Part shown: positions 1 to 7,096 of the stretch, in pieces
How the letters are laid out: each line of letters opens with the position of its first letter
Position numbering within the stretch: the stretch's first letter is position 1
Source of the DNA: Nocardioides sp.
GTDB lineage: Bacteria > Actinomycetota > Actinomycetes > Propionibacteriales > Nocardioidaceae
Length of the DNA stretch: 7,096 bases
Assembly (NCBI GenBank): GCA_021166815.1
Contig: JAJPEO010000030.1
Coordinates: forward strand, 1-7,096
Direction of reading: 5' to 3'
Made by a program: the position numbers and the translations under genes
The notes under the pieces: generated by a model
Told to the model about the DNA's origin: nothing
The model's database searches: none
What the model saw: the letters and a program-made list of their open reading frames with translations, nothing else

Positions 1-1793
1 GTGACACCCTGCCGCTCGACGACGTGGGCGACGGCCACCTCGAGCTCGTGGGCCGCTTCGCCGAGTTCGTCGACCGGCTCCACGCCTTCCTCCGCCGCGC
101 GGGCGCCGCCCGCAGTGCCGCGGAGTGGAGCAGCGCCCTGGCCGACGGGGTCCACCAGCTCACCGCCACCCCGCCCGACTCGGTGTGGCAGGTCGCGCAG
201 TTCGACCGCGAGCTCGCCCGCATCGCCGGGGAGTCCGACGGCGACACGGCCCTGCGCCACGCCGACGTGCGCTCCCTGCTGGCCCACCGGCTGCGCGGGC
301 GCCCCACCCGCTCCAACTTCCGCACCGGCACGCTCACCGTCTGCACGATGGTCCCGATGCGCTCGGTCCCGCACCGCGTGGTGTGCCTGGTCGGCATGGA
401 CGACGGCGTCTTCCCCCGCACCACCACCGTCGACGGCGACAACGTCCTGGCCCGCCGTCCCCACACCGGCGAGCGCGACGTCCGCTCCGAGGACCGTCAG
501 CTGCTGCTCGACGCGATTGCGGCGGCGACCGAGACGCTGGTGATCACCTACACCGGCCGCGGCGAGCACACCGGCGCGGCGCGACCGCCCGCGGTGCCCC
601 TCGGCGAGCTCATCGACGCCCTCGACCTCACCGCCGCCGACCCGGTCAGCGACCACGTCGTCGTCGCCCACCCGCTCCAGCCCTTCGACGAGGCCAACCT
701 CGTGCCCGGGCGCCTCTGCGGCACCGAGCCGTTCACGTTCGACCGCACCGCCCTGCGCGGAGCGGAGTCGGCGCGGACCAGCAGGATCGACGTACGCACC
801 CTGGTGCCGGAGCCGCTCGCCACCCCCGAGGTCGCCACCGACGTCTCGCTGGCCGACCTCCAGGACTTCTTCCGCCACCCGGTCAAGGCGTTCTTCACCT
901 CCCGGATGCAGATCTCCACGCCCTACGAGGCCGACGAGGTGCTCGACGCGATCCCGATCACCCTCGACGCCCTGGAGAAGTGGCAGGTAGGCGACCGCCT
1001 CGTCCGCGACGTGCTGGCCGGGGCCGATCCCGGCGCCGCGATGACCGCCGAGCAGCTGCGCGGGCTGCTGCCCCCCAGCGCGCTGGGCGTGGCGGTGCTC
1101 AAGGAGGTCGCCGGCAAGGCCCAGCCGCTGGTCACCAGCGCGCTCCGCCTGCGCGACGGCCACACCAAGCGGACCCTCGACGTCGACATCGACCTCGGCG
1201 ACAGGCGCGTCACCGGCACGATCGACGACCTCTTCGCCCACCAGCAGGTCACCGTCACCTACTCCACCCTCGGTCCGCGCCAGCGCATCCGGGGCTGGAT
1301 CGACGCACTCGCCCTGGCGTGCGGCCACCCCGACCACAACTGGACGATCCAGTCGGTGGGCAACCAGCGCAGCGGCGCCCAGCGGGCCCAGGTCGCCCCG
1401 GTGCCCGAGCCCCAGGCGCGCGAGTGGCTGCGCGACCTCGTCGACGTCTACGAGCGCGGCCTGCGCGAGCCCCTCCCGATCCCCGTCCGCACCGCCGAGG
1501 CCTGGGCCGGCGAGCACGAGCTGGCCCTGCGCGGCGGCAACGCGCTGCCCGACCTGCGGGCGCGCAAGAAGTGGGAGACGCCGCGCTTCAACGACGCCGG
1601 CTTCCCCGGCGACGACGCCGATGCCTGGCACGTGCGGGCCTGGGGCCCCGAGCCCCCGTACGCCGCGCTCGCCGCACCGCTGCGTCCCGACGAGGCCGAG
1701 ACTGCGCAGGGGCCGCACCGCCTGGCCCACTACGCGTGGCGGATCTGGGGCCCGCTGCTGACCAGCGGCCACGAGCAGGTGCTGCCCGCATGA
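1..1793 (+). CDS. recC: RecC, exonuclease V gamma subunit (5'-truncated by window)
   Basis: This is the C-terminal 596 residues of RecC; the reading frame is already open at position 3, so the true start lies upstream. E. coli RecC is about 1,120 residues, so roughly the N-terminal half is missing. RecC is the non-catalytic scaffold of the RecBCD helicase-nuclease: it splits the duplex and, in E. coli, recognises Chi. Family hallmarks visible (fragment numbering from position 3) are the VPMRSVPHRVVCLVG stretch followed by GMDDGVFPR (131-139), then GRGEHTGAARPP, and a second block FFRHPVKAFF (289-298). The C-terminal part has a nuclease-like fold signature, TGTID (D408), but the following catalytic D-x-K position reads T-Y-S (T419, S421), so no nuclease activity is expected. 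The stop TGA overlaps the recB start. The E. coli Chi-contact residues lie mostly in the missing half, so specificity cannot be judged. Confidence 0.96.
   Translation, partial: DTLPLDDVGDGHLELVGRFAEFVDRLHAFLRRAGAARSAAEWSSALADGVHQLTATPPDSVWQVAQFDRELARIAGESDGDTALRHADVRSLLAHRLRGRPTRSNFRTGTLTVCTMVPMRSVPHRVVCLVGMDDGVFPRTTTVDGDNVLARRPHTGERDVRSEDRQLLLDAIAAATETLVITYTGRGEHTGAARPPAVPLGELIDALDLTAADPVSDHVVVAHPLQPFDEANLVPGRLCGTEPFTFDRTALRGAESARTSRIDVRTLVPEPLATPEVATDVSLADLQDFFRHPVKAFFTSRMQISTPYEADEVLDAIPITLDALEKWQVGDRLVRDVLAGADPGAAMTAEQLRGLLPPSALGVAVLKEVAGKAQPLVTSALRLRDGHTKRTLDVDIDLGDRRVTGTIDDLFAHQQVTVTYSTLGPRQRIRGWIDALALACGHPDHNWTIQSVGNQRSGAQRAQVAPVPEPQAREWLRDLVDVYERGLREPLPIPVRTAEAWAGEHELALRGGNALPDLRARKKWETPRFNDAGFPGDDADAWHVRAWGPEPPYAALAAPLRPDEAETAQGPHRLAHYAWRIWGPLLTSGHEQVLPA
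1774..1779 (+). promoter_or_regulatory. Weak ribosome binding site for recB
   Basis: The purine-rich AGCAGG lies inside the end of recC, 10 bases before the ATG at 1790 and 13 before the ATG at 1793. The match is poor, but the spacing favours the first ATG. The overlap with the recC stop suggests that translation of recB depends largely on coupling to recC. Confidence 0.3.
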
Positions 1794-4700
1794 TGCAGAC
1801 CTTCGACATCGCCGGCCCGCTGCCGACCGGCACCACCCTGCTGGAGGCCAGTGCCGGCACCGGCAAGACCTGGACGATCGCCGCGCTCGTCACCCGCTAC
1901 GTCGCCGAGGGCGTCGCCAGCCTCGACGAGCTGCTCGTGGTGACCTTCACCCGCGCCGCCAGCCAGGAGCTGCGCGAGCGGGTCCGGGGCGCGCTCACCG
2001 AGGCGCGGCAGGCGCTGGCTCACCCCGAGGGCGCCGATCCCGACAACGCCCTGCTCACCTGGCTGCTCGACGCCGACGAGGCCGAGCGCGCGCTGCGGCT
2101 GGCGCGCCTGACGTCCGCGCTCACCGACTTCGACGCCGCGACCATCGCCACGATCCACCAGTTCTGCCAGCTGGTCCTGCGCAGCCTCGGCGTCGCGGGC
2201 GACACCGACACCGACGCGACCCTGGTCGAGGACCTCGAGCAGATCACCCGCGAGGTCGTGGACGACCTCTACCTCTCCCGCTTCGCCCACCTCGACGTGC
2301 CGCCGTGGAGCCACGGGCTGGCGATGCAGATCGCACGGGCGGTGATCGACGACCCGGCCACCCAGGTCGAGCCGCAGGACGCGCTGGTCGACGAGCCCGA
2401 CTCGGTGGCCGCCGCGCGGGTGCGGTTCGCCACCGACGTGCTGGCCGAGGTCGAGCGGCGCAAGCGACGCCTCGGCGTCCTGGGCTACGACGACCTCCTC
2501 AGCCAGCTCGCCGACGCCCTGCGCGAGACCACGCCCGGCACCCCCTCGGACGCCGCGCGCCGGATGCGCGCGCGGTGGCGGGTGGCCCTGATCGACGAGT
2601 TCCAGGACACCGACCCGGTGCAGTGGCAGGTGTTCTGCCGCGCCTTCCACGGCGAGGCCACGCTGGTGCTCATCGGCGACCCCAAGCAGGCCATCTACGC
2701 CTTCCGCGGCGGCGACATCGTCACCTACCTCCAGGCCGCCGAGATCGCCACCGAGCGCCAGACCCTCGGCGTCAACTGGCGCGCCGACGCCCCGCTGCTC
2801 GACTCGGTCCACGCCCTCCTGGAAGGCGCCGAGCTCGGCCACCCCGAGATCGGCGTCCTGCCCGTGACGGCCGCCCAGGAGACCTCGCGCCTCGAGGGGG
2901 CCGGTGCGCCGTTCCGCCTGCGCGTGGCACGCCGCCAGGAGATGGGCCTGGGCTCCCGCGACAAGCCGTCGCCCATCGACGACTGGCGCGCCCACATCGC
3001 CACCGACCTCGCTCGCGACATCAAGCGCCTCCTCACCAGCGGCGCCACCTACGAGGGCCGGCCGGTGCGTCCCGGTGACATCGCCGTCCTGGCCGCCCGC
3101 CGCCACGAGCTCGCCGCCGCCCAGGCCGCGCTCGCCGAGGTCGGCGTACGGTCCGTGGTCAACGCCAGCGGCTCGGTCTTCCGCACCCCCGCGGCCACCG
3201 AGTGGCTGGTGCTCCTCGAGGCGCTGGAGCGGCCCCACCAGACGACACGGGTCCGCGCCTGCGCGCTCACGTCGTTCATCGGGCTGAGCGCCGCCGACCT
3301 CGACGGCGGCGACGCCGAGCTGACCGACGACCTCAGCGACCGGATGCGCGGCCTCGCCGACCTGCTCGCCACCCGGGGCATCGCCGCCGTGCTGGAGTCC
3401 ACGGTCATCGACGGCCTGACCGAGCGGGTGCTGCGCCGCGTCGACGGCGAGCGGATGCTGACCGACCTCCACCACATCGGCGAGGCGCTGCACCGCGTCT
3501 CGGTCTCCGAGCACCTCGGCGCGCTCGGCCTCCTCACGTGGCTGCGCGAGCAGGTGGCCGACGACAAGCAGGAGGTCGCCAGCGAGCGCACCCGACGCCT
3601 CGACTCCGACGCCGAGGCGGTGCAGCTGGTGACGATCCACGGCAGCAAGGGCCTGCAGTACCCCATCGTCTACGCCCCCAGCCTCTGGGACCGTTTCGTC
3701 CGCTCCGACACCGAGGTGCTCCTCTTCCACGACGACCAGGGGCGTCGCTGCCGCGACGTCGGTGGGCCGACGCCGGCGCGCAAGCCGCGCCACGCGCGCC
3801 ACCTCGGCGAGGACGCGGGCGAGTCGCTGCGGCTGCTCTACGTGGCCCTCACGCGGGCGCGCTCGCAGGTCGTCGCGTGGTACGCCCCCACCAACAACAC
3901 CCCCCACTCCGCGCTCCACCGTGCGCTGTTCGGGCGGACCCCGGGCGTGGGGGCGATCCCCGACGTGGTGCCGCTCGGCTCGGACGACGAGATCGTCGAC
4001 CGGCTCGCCGAGTGGCGCGACCGTGGCGGGCCCCAGCCCGAGCTGGCCGTGCCCGACGTGCCCGACACGACGCCGCTGGAGCCCTCCCGCGACGCGCTGT
4101 CGGTGCGCGTCTTCGACCGCACGATCGACACCGAGTGGCGCCGCACCTCCTACACCGCCCTCTCCTCGGCTGCCGCGCACGCCGCCCCCGCGGCCCCGTC
4201 CGCGGTCGAACCCCTCTCCGAGCCCGACACCGCCGACGGTCTCGAGGGCATGGACCCGGGCGACCAGCTCCCGGTCGAGCTCACGAGCGACCTGCCCGTC
4301 GAGGACCCCGCATCCGCCGCGCTGGCTGCGGTCGCCTCGCCGATGGCGACCCTGCCCATGGGTGCGACGTTCGGGTCCCTGGTCCACGCCGTGCTCGAGC
4401 ACGCCGACGTCACCGCCCCCGACCTGCGCGCCGAGCTCGTCGACCACATCACCGAGCAGCTCGCCTGGTGGGGGGTGCCCGACCTCGACGTCGACGCCCT
4501 CGCCGACGCCCTGGTGGCCGTCTGCACCAGCCCGCTCGGGCCGCTCACCGGCGACGCGACGCTGATGGACCTGCCGCCGGGCGAGCGCCTCACCGAGCTC
4601 GACTTCGAGGTGCCGCTCGCGGGAGGCGACCAGGCGCGACCGACGGGGGTCGACGTACGCCTGGGTGACCTGGCGCCGCTCCTGCGCGCGCACCTGCCCG

Positions 4701-5188
4701 AGGGCGACGCGGTGCGCTCCTACGCCGACGCCCTCGACGCCGACCCGGTGCTGGCCGGGCAGGCACTGCGCGGCTACCTCACCGGCTCGATCGACGTCGT
4801 GCTGCGTCGCGAGGTCGGGGGCCAGATGCGCTACCTCACCGTCGACTACAAGACCAACTGGTTGGGCGACGTCGCGGGCCCGCTGACCGCCCTGGACTAC
4901 CACCCCGACCGCCTGCGCGAGGCGATGGGCCACAGCGACTACCCCCTCCAGGCACTCCTCTACGTCGTGGTGCTCCACCGCTTCCTGCGCTGGCGCCTGC
5001 CCGGCTACGACCCGGCGGTCCACCTCGGCGGCGTCCTCTACCTCTACGTCCGCGGCATGTGCGGTCCCGCGACGCCGGTGGTCGACGGCTCCCCGTGCGG
5101 CGTCTTCAGCTGGCAGCCGCCCGTGGCGCTGGTCGAGGCGTTGTCCGACCTGCTCGATGCCGCATCCGCACCGGGAGGTGGGTCATGA
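1790..5188 (+). CDS. recB: RecB, exonuclease V beta subunit: SF1A helicase with C-terminal nuclease
   Basis: This 1,132-residue protein is close in length to E. coli RecB (1,180). It is the 3'-5' motor and only nuclease of RecBCD, processing double-strand break ends. Helicase motifs appear in order: Walker A EASAGTGKT (K26), Ia VTFTRAA (52-57), TIHQFCQ (121-127), Walker B LIDEFQDTDPVQW (D269, E270), III GDPKQAIYAFRGGD (296-309), IV NWR (R331), V TIHGSKGLQYP (615-625) and VI LLYVALTRAR (R689). An Ala/Pro/acidic linker at about 792-855 joins the nuclease domain. That domain has GxxFGxxxH (H866), GSID (D1002), VDYK (D1019, K1021) and YPLQALLY (Q1054), corresponding to E. coli H956, D1067, D1080 and K1082, so it looks active. 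The frame stays open upstream through recC to about position 125, so the start rests on homology: the protein should begin just before the Walker A motif. Two tandem ATGs exist (1790 and 1793); 1790 gives the ATGA overlap with recC. Confidence 0.97.
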   Translation: MMQTFDIAGPLPTGTTLLEASAGTGKTWTIAALVTRYVAEGVASLDELLVVTFTRAASQELRERVRGALTEARQALAHPEGADPDNALLTWLLDADEAERALRLARLTSALTDFDAATIATIHQFCQLVLRSLGVAGDTDTDATLVEDLEQITREVVDDLYLSRFAHLDVPPWSHGLAMQIARAVIDDPATQVEPQDALVDEPDSVAAARVRFATDVLAEVERRKRRLGVLGYDDLLSQLADALRETTPGTPSDAARRMRARWRVALIDEFQDTDPVQWQVFCRAFHGEATLVLIGDPKQAIYAFRGGDIVTYLQAAEIATERQTLGVNWRADAPLLDSVHALLEGAELGHPEIGVLPVTAAQETSRLEGAGAPFRLRVARRQEMGLGSRDKPSPIDDWRAHIATDLARDIKRLLTSGATYEGRPVRPGDIAVLAARRHELAAAQAALAEVGVRSVVNASGSVFRTPAATEWLVLLEALERPHQTTRVRACALTSFIGLSAADLDGGDAELTDDLSDRMRGLADLLATRGIAAVLESTVIDGLTERVLRRVDGERMLTDLHHIGEALHRVSVSEHLGALGLLTWLREQVADDKQEVASERTRRLDSDAEAVQLVTIHGSKGLQYPIVYAPSLWDRFVRSDTEVLLFHDDQGRRCRDVGGPTPARKPRHARHLGEDAGESLRLLYVALTRARSQVVAWYAPTNNTPHSALHRALFGRTPGVGAIPDVVPLGSDDEIVDRLAEWRDRGGPQPELAVPDVPDTTPLEPSRDALSVRVFDRTIDTEWRRTSYTALSSAAAHAAPAAPSAVEPLSEPDTADGLEGMDPGDQLPVELTSDLPVEDPASAALAAVASPMATLPMGATFGSLVHAVLEHADVTAPDLRAELVDHITEQLAWWGVPDLDVDALADALVAVCTSPLGPLTGDATLMDLPPGERLTELDFEVPLAGGDQARPTGVDVRLGDLAPLLRAHLPEGDAVRSYADALDADPVLAGQALRGYLTGSIDVVLRREVGGQMRYLTVDYKTNWLGDVAGPLTALDYHPDRLREAMGHSDYPLQALLYVVVLHRFLRWRLPGYDPAVHLGGVLYLYVRGMCGPATPVVDGSPCGVFSWQPPVALVEALSDLLDAASAPGGGS
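5174..5178 (+). promoter_or_regulatory. Strong ribosome binding site for recD
   Basis: GGAGG lies within the last codons of recB with a 6-base spacer to the ATG at 5185. It fixes the recD start even though the same frame is open further upstream to 5059, and it suggests RecD can be initiated efficiently as well as by coupling to recB. Confidence 0.8.
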
Positions 5189-6972
5189 CCGAGCTGTTCG
5201 AGGCCGTCGACGCGGCCGACCGCGACCTGGCGCTGCGCGCAGGGGGTCTGCTGGGTCAGTTCAACTCCGCGGGTGTGCTGACCGCCGCCGACGTCCACGT
5301 CGCTCGCGCGGTGGGGCTGGTCGCCGGCGAGCACGACGAGACGGTGCTGCTCGCGGCGGCGCTGGCCTGCCGCGCGGTGCGCGGTGGCGCCGTCTGCCTC
5401 GACCTGCAGACCCTCGACCGTGACGTCGCGCCCGACCTGCCGTGGCCCGAGGCGGAGTCGTGGCGTGCCGCGATCGCGGCCAGCAGGCGCGTCGAGCAGG
5501 GGGTGCTGCGCCACGAGCAGGGCGCGGGGCACGACCTGGTCTACCTCGACCGCTACCACGAGCAGGAGACCCAGATCCTCCACGACCTCACGGCCCGCGC
5601 GGGATCGACACCACCCCACGACGCCGCGCTGATGGCGGCCACCCTCGACCGCGTCTTCGCCAAGCCCGGCTACGCCGAGCAGCGCGCCGCCTGCCTCTCC
5701 GCCGCCGGCCAGTGGACCACCGTCATCACCGGCGGCCCCGGCACCGGCAAGACCACCGCGGTGGCCGGCCTGCTGGTCGCCCTGCACGAGCAGTACGCCG
5801 CCCAGGGCCAGCCGGTCCGCATCGCGCTCACCGCACCGACGGGGCGGGCGGCGGCCCGGCTCCAGGAGTCGCTGCGGCAGGCCAGGCTCGACCCCGACGA
5901 CCACGACCGGCTCAGCGGCGTGGAGGCGATGACCATCCACCGGTTGCTGCGGCTCGACCCCGGCAACTCCACCCGCTTCCGCCACCACCGCGCCAACCGC
6001 CTCCCCCACGACGTCGTGGTGGTGGACGAGACGTCGATGGTGTCGCTGACGCTCATGGCCCGGCTGCTCGAAGCGGTGCGGCCCGACGCGCGCCTGGTGC
6101 TGGTCGGCGACCCCGACCAGCTCGCCTCGGTCGAGGCGGGGGCGGTGCTCAACGACATCGTCACCGGCTACCACTCACGCCCGGACACCCCCGTGGCCCA
6201 GCTGGTCACCGCCCACCGCTTCGGCGACGAGATCGGGGCGCTGGCGCGCGCGATCCGCGACGGCGACGCCGACGCGGCGCTCGAGGAGCTGGCCCGCGGC
6301 GGCGAGCGGGTGCGGTGGGTGCAGGGCGGGGACGACCCGGCGGTGCGCGAGGCAGCGCTGGGCGCGGCGCAGGCCCTGTGCTCGGCCGCGACCGGCTACG
6401 CCCACGGCGCCGACGTGCTGAAGGCCCTGGAGCAGCACCGCCTGCTGTGCGCCCACCGCGAGGGACCGTACGGCGTACGCCACTGGAACCGCCGCGTCGA
6501 GCACTGGCTCGCCGACACCACCGCCACGCCCGTGCACGAGTGGGCCTACGTCGGGCGCCCGGTGCTGATCACCGCCAACGACTACGTCCTCGGTGTCTAC
6601 AACGGTGACTCCGGCGTCGTCGTGGACACCCCCGAGGGACGGCGGGTCGTGGTCGCCGGGCCGGACGGCCCGCGGCTGTTCGCGCCGGCGCGGCTGGGCG
6701 ACGTGGAGACGATGCACGCGATGACGATCCACAAGGCGCAGGGCAGCCAGGCGCGCCACGTCACGGTGGTCCTGCCCGACGAGGAGTCGCGGCTGCTGAC
6801 GCGCCAGCTGTTCTACACCGCGGTCACGCGGGCCCAGGAGCAGGTCACGGTCGTGGGGCCCGAGGAGTGGGTGCGCGCCGCGATCGGGCGCGTCGCCCAG
6901 CGGGCCAGCGGGCTGGCCGTACGACTGGCCGGAGCGGGCTCCGGTCACGGACACGAAACACCGTCGTCATGA
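5185..6972 (+). CDS. recD: RecD, exonuclease V alpha subunit: SF1B 5'-3' helicase
   Basis: This 595-residue protein compares with 608 in E. coli. RecD is the fast 5'-3' motor of RecBCD, and in E. coli its presence also shapes nuclease control and RecA loading. The N-terminal ~115 residues are the small all-helical domain that docks on RecC. The helicase core then shows Walker A GGPGTGKTT (183-191, K189), Ia TAPTGRAAARL (from T216), TIHRLL (250-255), Walker B VVVDETSM (D281, E282), III GDPDQLASVEAGAVL (from G308), IV AHRF (R345), V MTIHKAQGSQ (513-522) and VI FYTAVTRAQ (R549). The SH3-like insert block YVGRPVLITANDYVLGVYNGDSG also matches RecD well. This is RecD proper, not the longer RecD2, because it sits directly after recB and lacks the long N-terminal extension with helix-hairpin-helix motifs. 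The short Gly/Ser-rich tail after RASGLAVRL is not conserved. The start ATG overlaps the recB stop as ATGA. Confidence 0.97.
   Translation: MTELFEAVDAADRDLALRAGGLLGQFNSAGVLTAADVHVARAVGLVAGEHDETVLLAAALACRAVRGGAVCLDLQTLDRDVAPDLPWPEAESWRAAIAASRRVEQGVLRHEQGAGHDLVYLDRYHEQETQILHDLTARAGSTPPHDAALMAATLDRVFAKPGYAEQRAACLSAAGQWTTVITGGPGTGKTTAVAGLLVALHEQYAAQGQPVRIALTAPTGRAAARLQESLRQARLDPDDHDRLSGVEAMTIHRLLRLDPGNSTRFRHHRANRLPHDVVVVDETSMVSLTLMARLLEAVRPDARLVLVGDPDQLASVEAGAVLNDIVTGYHSRPDTPVAQLVTAHRFGDEIGALARAIRDGDADAALEELARGGERVRWVQGGDDPAVREAALGAAQALCSAATGYAHGADVLKALEQHRLLCAHREGPYGVRHWNRRVEHWLADTTATPVHEWAYVGRPVLITANDYVLGVYNGDSGVVVDTPEGRRVVVAGPDGPRLFAPARLGDVETMHAMTIHKAQGSQARHVTVVLPDEESRLLTRQLFYTAVTRAQEQVTVVGPEEWVRAAIGRVAQRASGLAVRLAGAGSGHGHETPSS
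6903..6947 (+). terminator. Two consecutive hairpins at the 3' end of recD, possible terminator or 3' end
   Basis: Two inverted repeats lie 7 bases apart inside the last codons of recD. The first (6903-6918) has GGCCAG/CTGGCC arms around a CGGG loop. The second (6926-6947) has a nine-pair stem including one G-U pair, TGGCCGGAG/CTCCGGTCA, around the same CGGG loop. The second ends 22 bases before the recD stop codon begins. No U-tract follows, so this is not a classical intrinsic terminator. Actinobacteria do use hairpins without U-tracts, and an RNA-stabilising or attenuating role is equally possible. The first arm pair encodes the conserved RASGLA residues, so it may be incidental. Confidence 0.3.
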
Positions 6973-6980
6973 CCGCGCGT

Positions 6981-6986
6981 TAGCCT
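6981..6986 (+). promoter_or_regulatory. Candidate -10 element for the ACT-domain gene
   Basis: TAGCCT fits the actinobacterial -10 pattern TANNNT and ends 7 bases before the GTG start at 6994, so transcription would begin at or next to the start codon. No purine-rich ribosome binding site lies between the recD stop and the GTG, which agrees with a leaderless message. No convincing -35 hexamer is seen at the expected distance. Confidence 0.45.
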
Positions 6987-6993
6987 CGATGCC

Positions 6994-7096
6994 GTGCCGT
7001 ACCTCCTGCGCGTAGAGCTGCCCGACGTCCCGGGGTCCCTGGGACGTGTCGCGACGGCCATCGGTGAGGCCGGCGGCGACATCGAGGCGATCGAGA
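6994..7096 (+). CDS. ACT-domain protein, N-terminus only (3'-truncated by window)
   Basis: Thirty-four codons are visible from a GTG start. They begin PYLLRVELPDVPGSLGRVAT and continue through AIGEAGGDIEAIE, which is the first strand, the ligand-loop D-x-PGSL motif and the first helix of an ACT domain, a small ligand-binding fold that often senses amino acids. Proteins of this kind starting directly with the ACT domain are common in actinobacteria, but their role is not well defined; the rest of the gene is needed to tell a stand-alone ACT protein from a fused enzyme. The nearby ATG at 6989 is in another frame and meets a stop after eight codons, so GTG at 6994 is chosen. The gap to recD is about 21 bases, yet the candidate promoter suggests it is transcribed on its own. 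Confidence 0.8.
   Translation, partial: MPYLLRVELPDVPGSLGRVATAIGEAGGDIEAIE

Noticed and set aside
152..1245. Two E. coli Chi octamers on the minus strand (CCACCAGC at 152-159 and 1238-1245)
   Set aside because: Chi is species-specific and the actinobacterial recognition sequence is not known to be this one. In DNA this GC-rich, about one match per window is expected by chance, so two is not notable.
125..1789. Upstream in-frame extension of recB through recC
   Set aside because: It translates to Arg/Pro/Ala/His-rich out-of-frame sequence overlapping conserved RecC; absence of stops is a GC-content effect.
1730..5023. 1,097-codon open frame on the minus strand opposite recB
   Set aside because: Long antisense frames are expected opposite GC-rich genes. 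The translation is a low-complexity G/V/R/H/A mix with no recognisable domain, and the + strand frame is a complete, motif-rich RecB.
6006..6019. Perfect 14-base palindrome CCACGACGTCGTGG
   Set aside because: It lies in the RecD Walker B region and is explained by His-Asp-Val-Val codons; single copy, with no regulatory context.
5442..6608. 388-codon + strand frame inside recD, and a similar one at 3202-4668 inside recB
   Set aside because: Arg/Pro/Ala-rich shadow frames of genes with full helicase motifs in the other frame.
6955..6982. Possible ECF-sigma promoter (GAAAC and CGTT)
   Set aside because: The -35 match is imperfect and the 18-base spacer is longer than usual; the TANNNT element explains the start better.
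6989..7015. ATG at 6989 as the start of the downstream gene
   Set aside because: Its frame reaches TAG after eight codons, while the GTG frame at 6994 encodes a clear ACT-domain start.

Overview
The window is very GC-rich, roughly 70% or more by eye, with strong third-position G/C bias. It holds a tightly packed recombination operon in the order recC-recB-recD, with no ptrA-type protease gene between recC and recB as there is in E. coli. Composition, gene order and the start of the downstream ACT-domain gene suggest a high-GC actinobacterium. A Nocardioides-like member of the Propionibacteriales is my guess, but it is not proven by the sequence.

Layout: positions 1-1793 carry the C-terminal half of RecC, whose 5' part lies before the window. 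RecB (1790-5188) follows with an ATGA overlap, and RecD (5185-6972) follows RecB with a second ATGA overlap. Only about 21 bases after the recD stop, a GTG-started gene for an ACT-domain protein begins at 6994 and runs off the window edge. All genes are on the + strand. No tRNA, rRNA, mobile element, CRISPR array or long intergenic gap is visible.

The three full or partial enzymes form one machine. RecB is a 3'-5' SF1A helicase with an intact C-terminal nuclease. RecD is a 5'-3' SF1B helicase with all its ATPase motifs. RecC is the catalytically inert scaffold that in E. coli splits the strands and reads Chi. All catalytic residues I could check in RecB and RecD are present, so the complex looks functional. 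In mycobacteria RecBCD coexists with AdnAB and mainly serves single-strand annealing. Whether that holds here cannot be told from the window.

I did not find a previously undescribed system. The points most worth a second look are a pair of consecutive hairpins at the 3' end of recD, the probable leaderless start of the next gene, and a clear side-by-side view of a live (RecB) and a dead (RecC) copy of the same nuclease motif.
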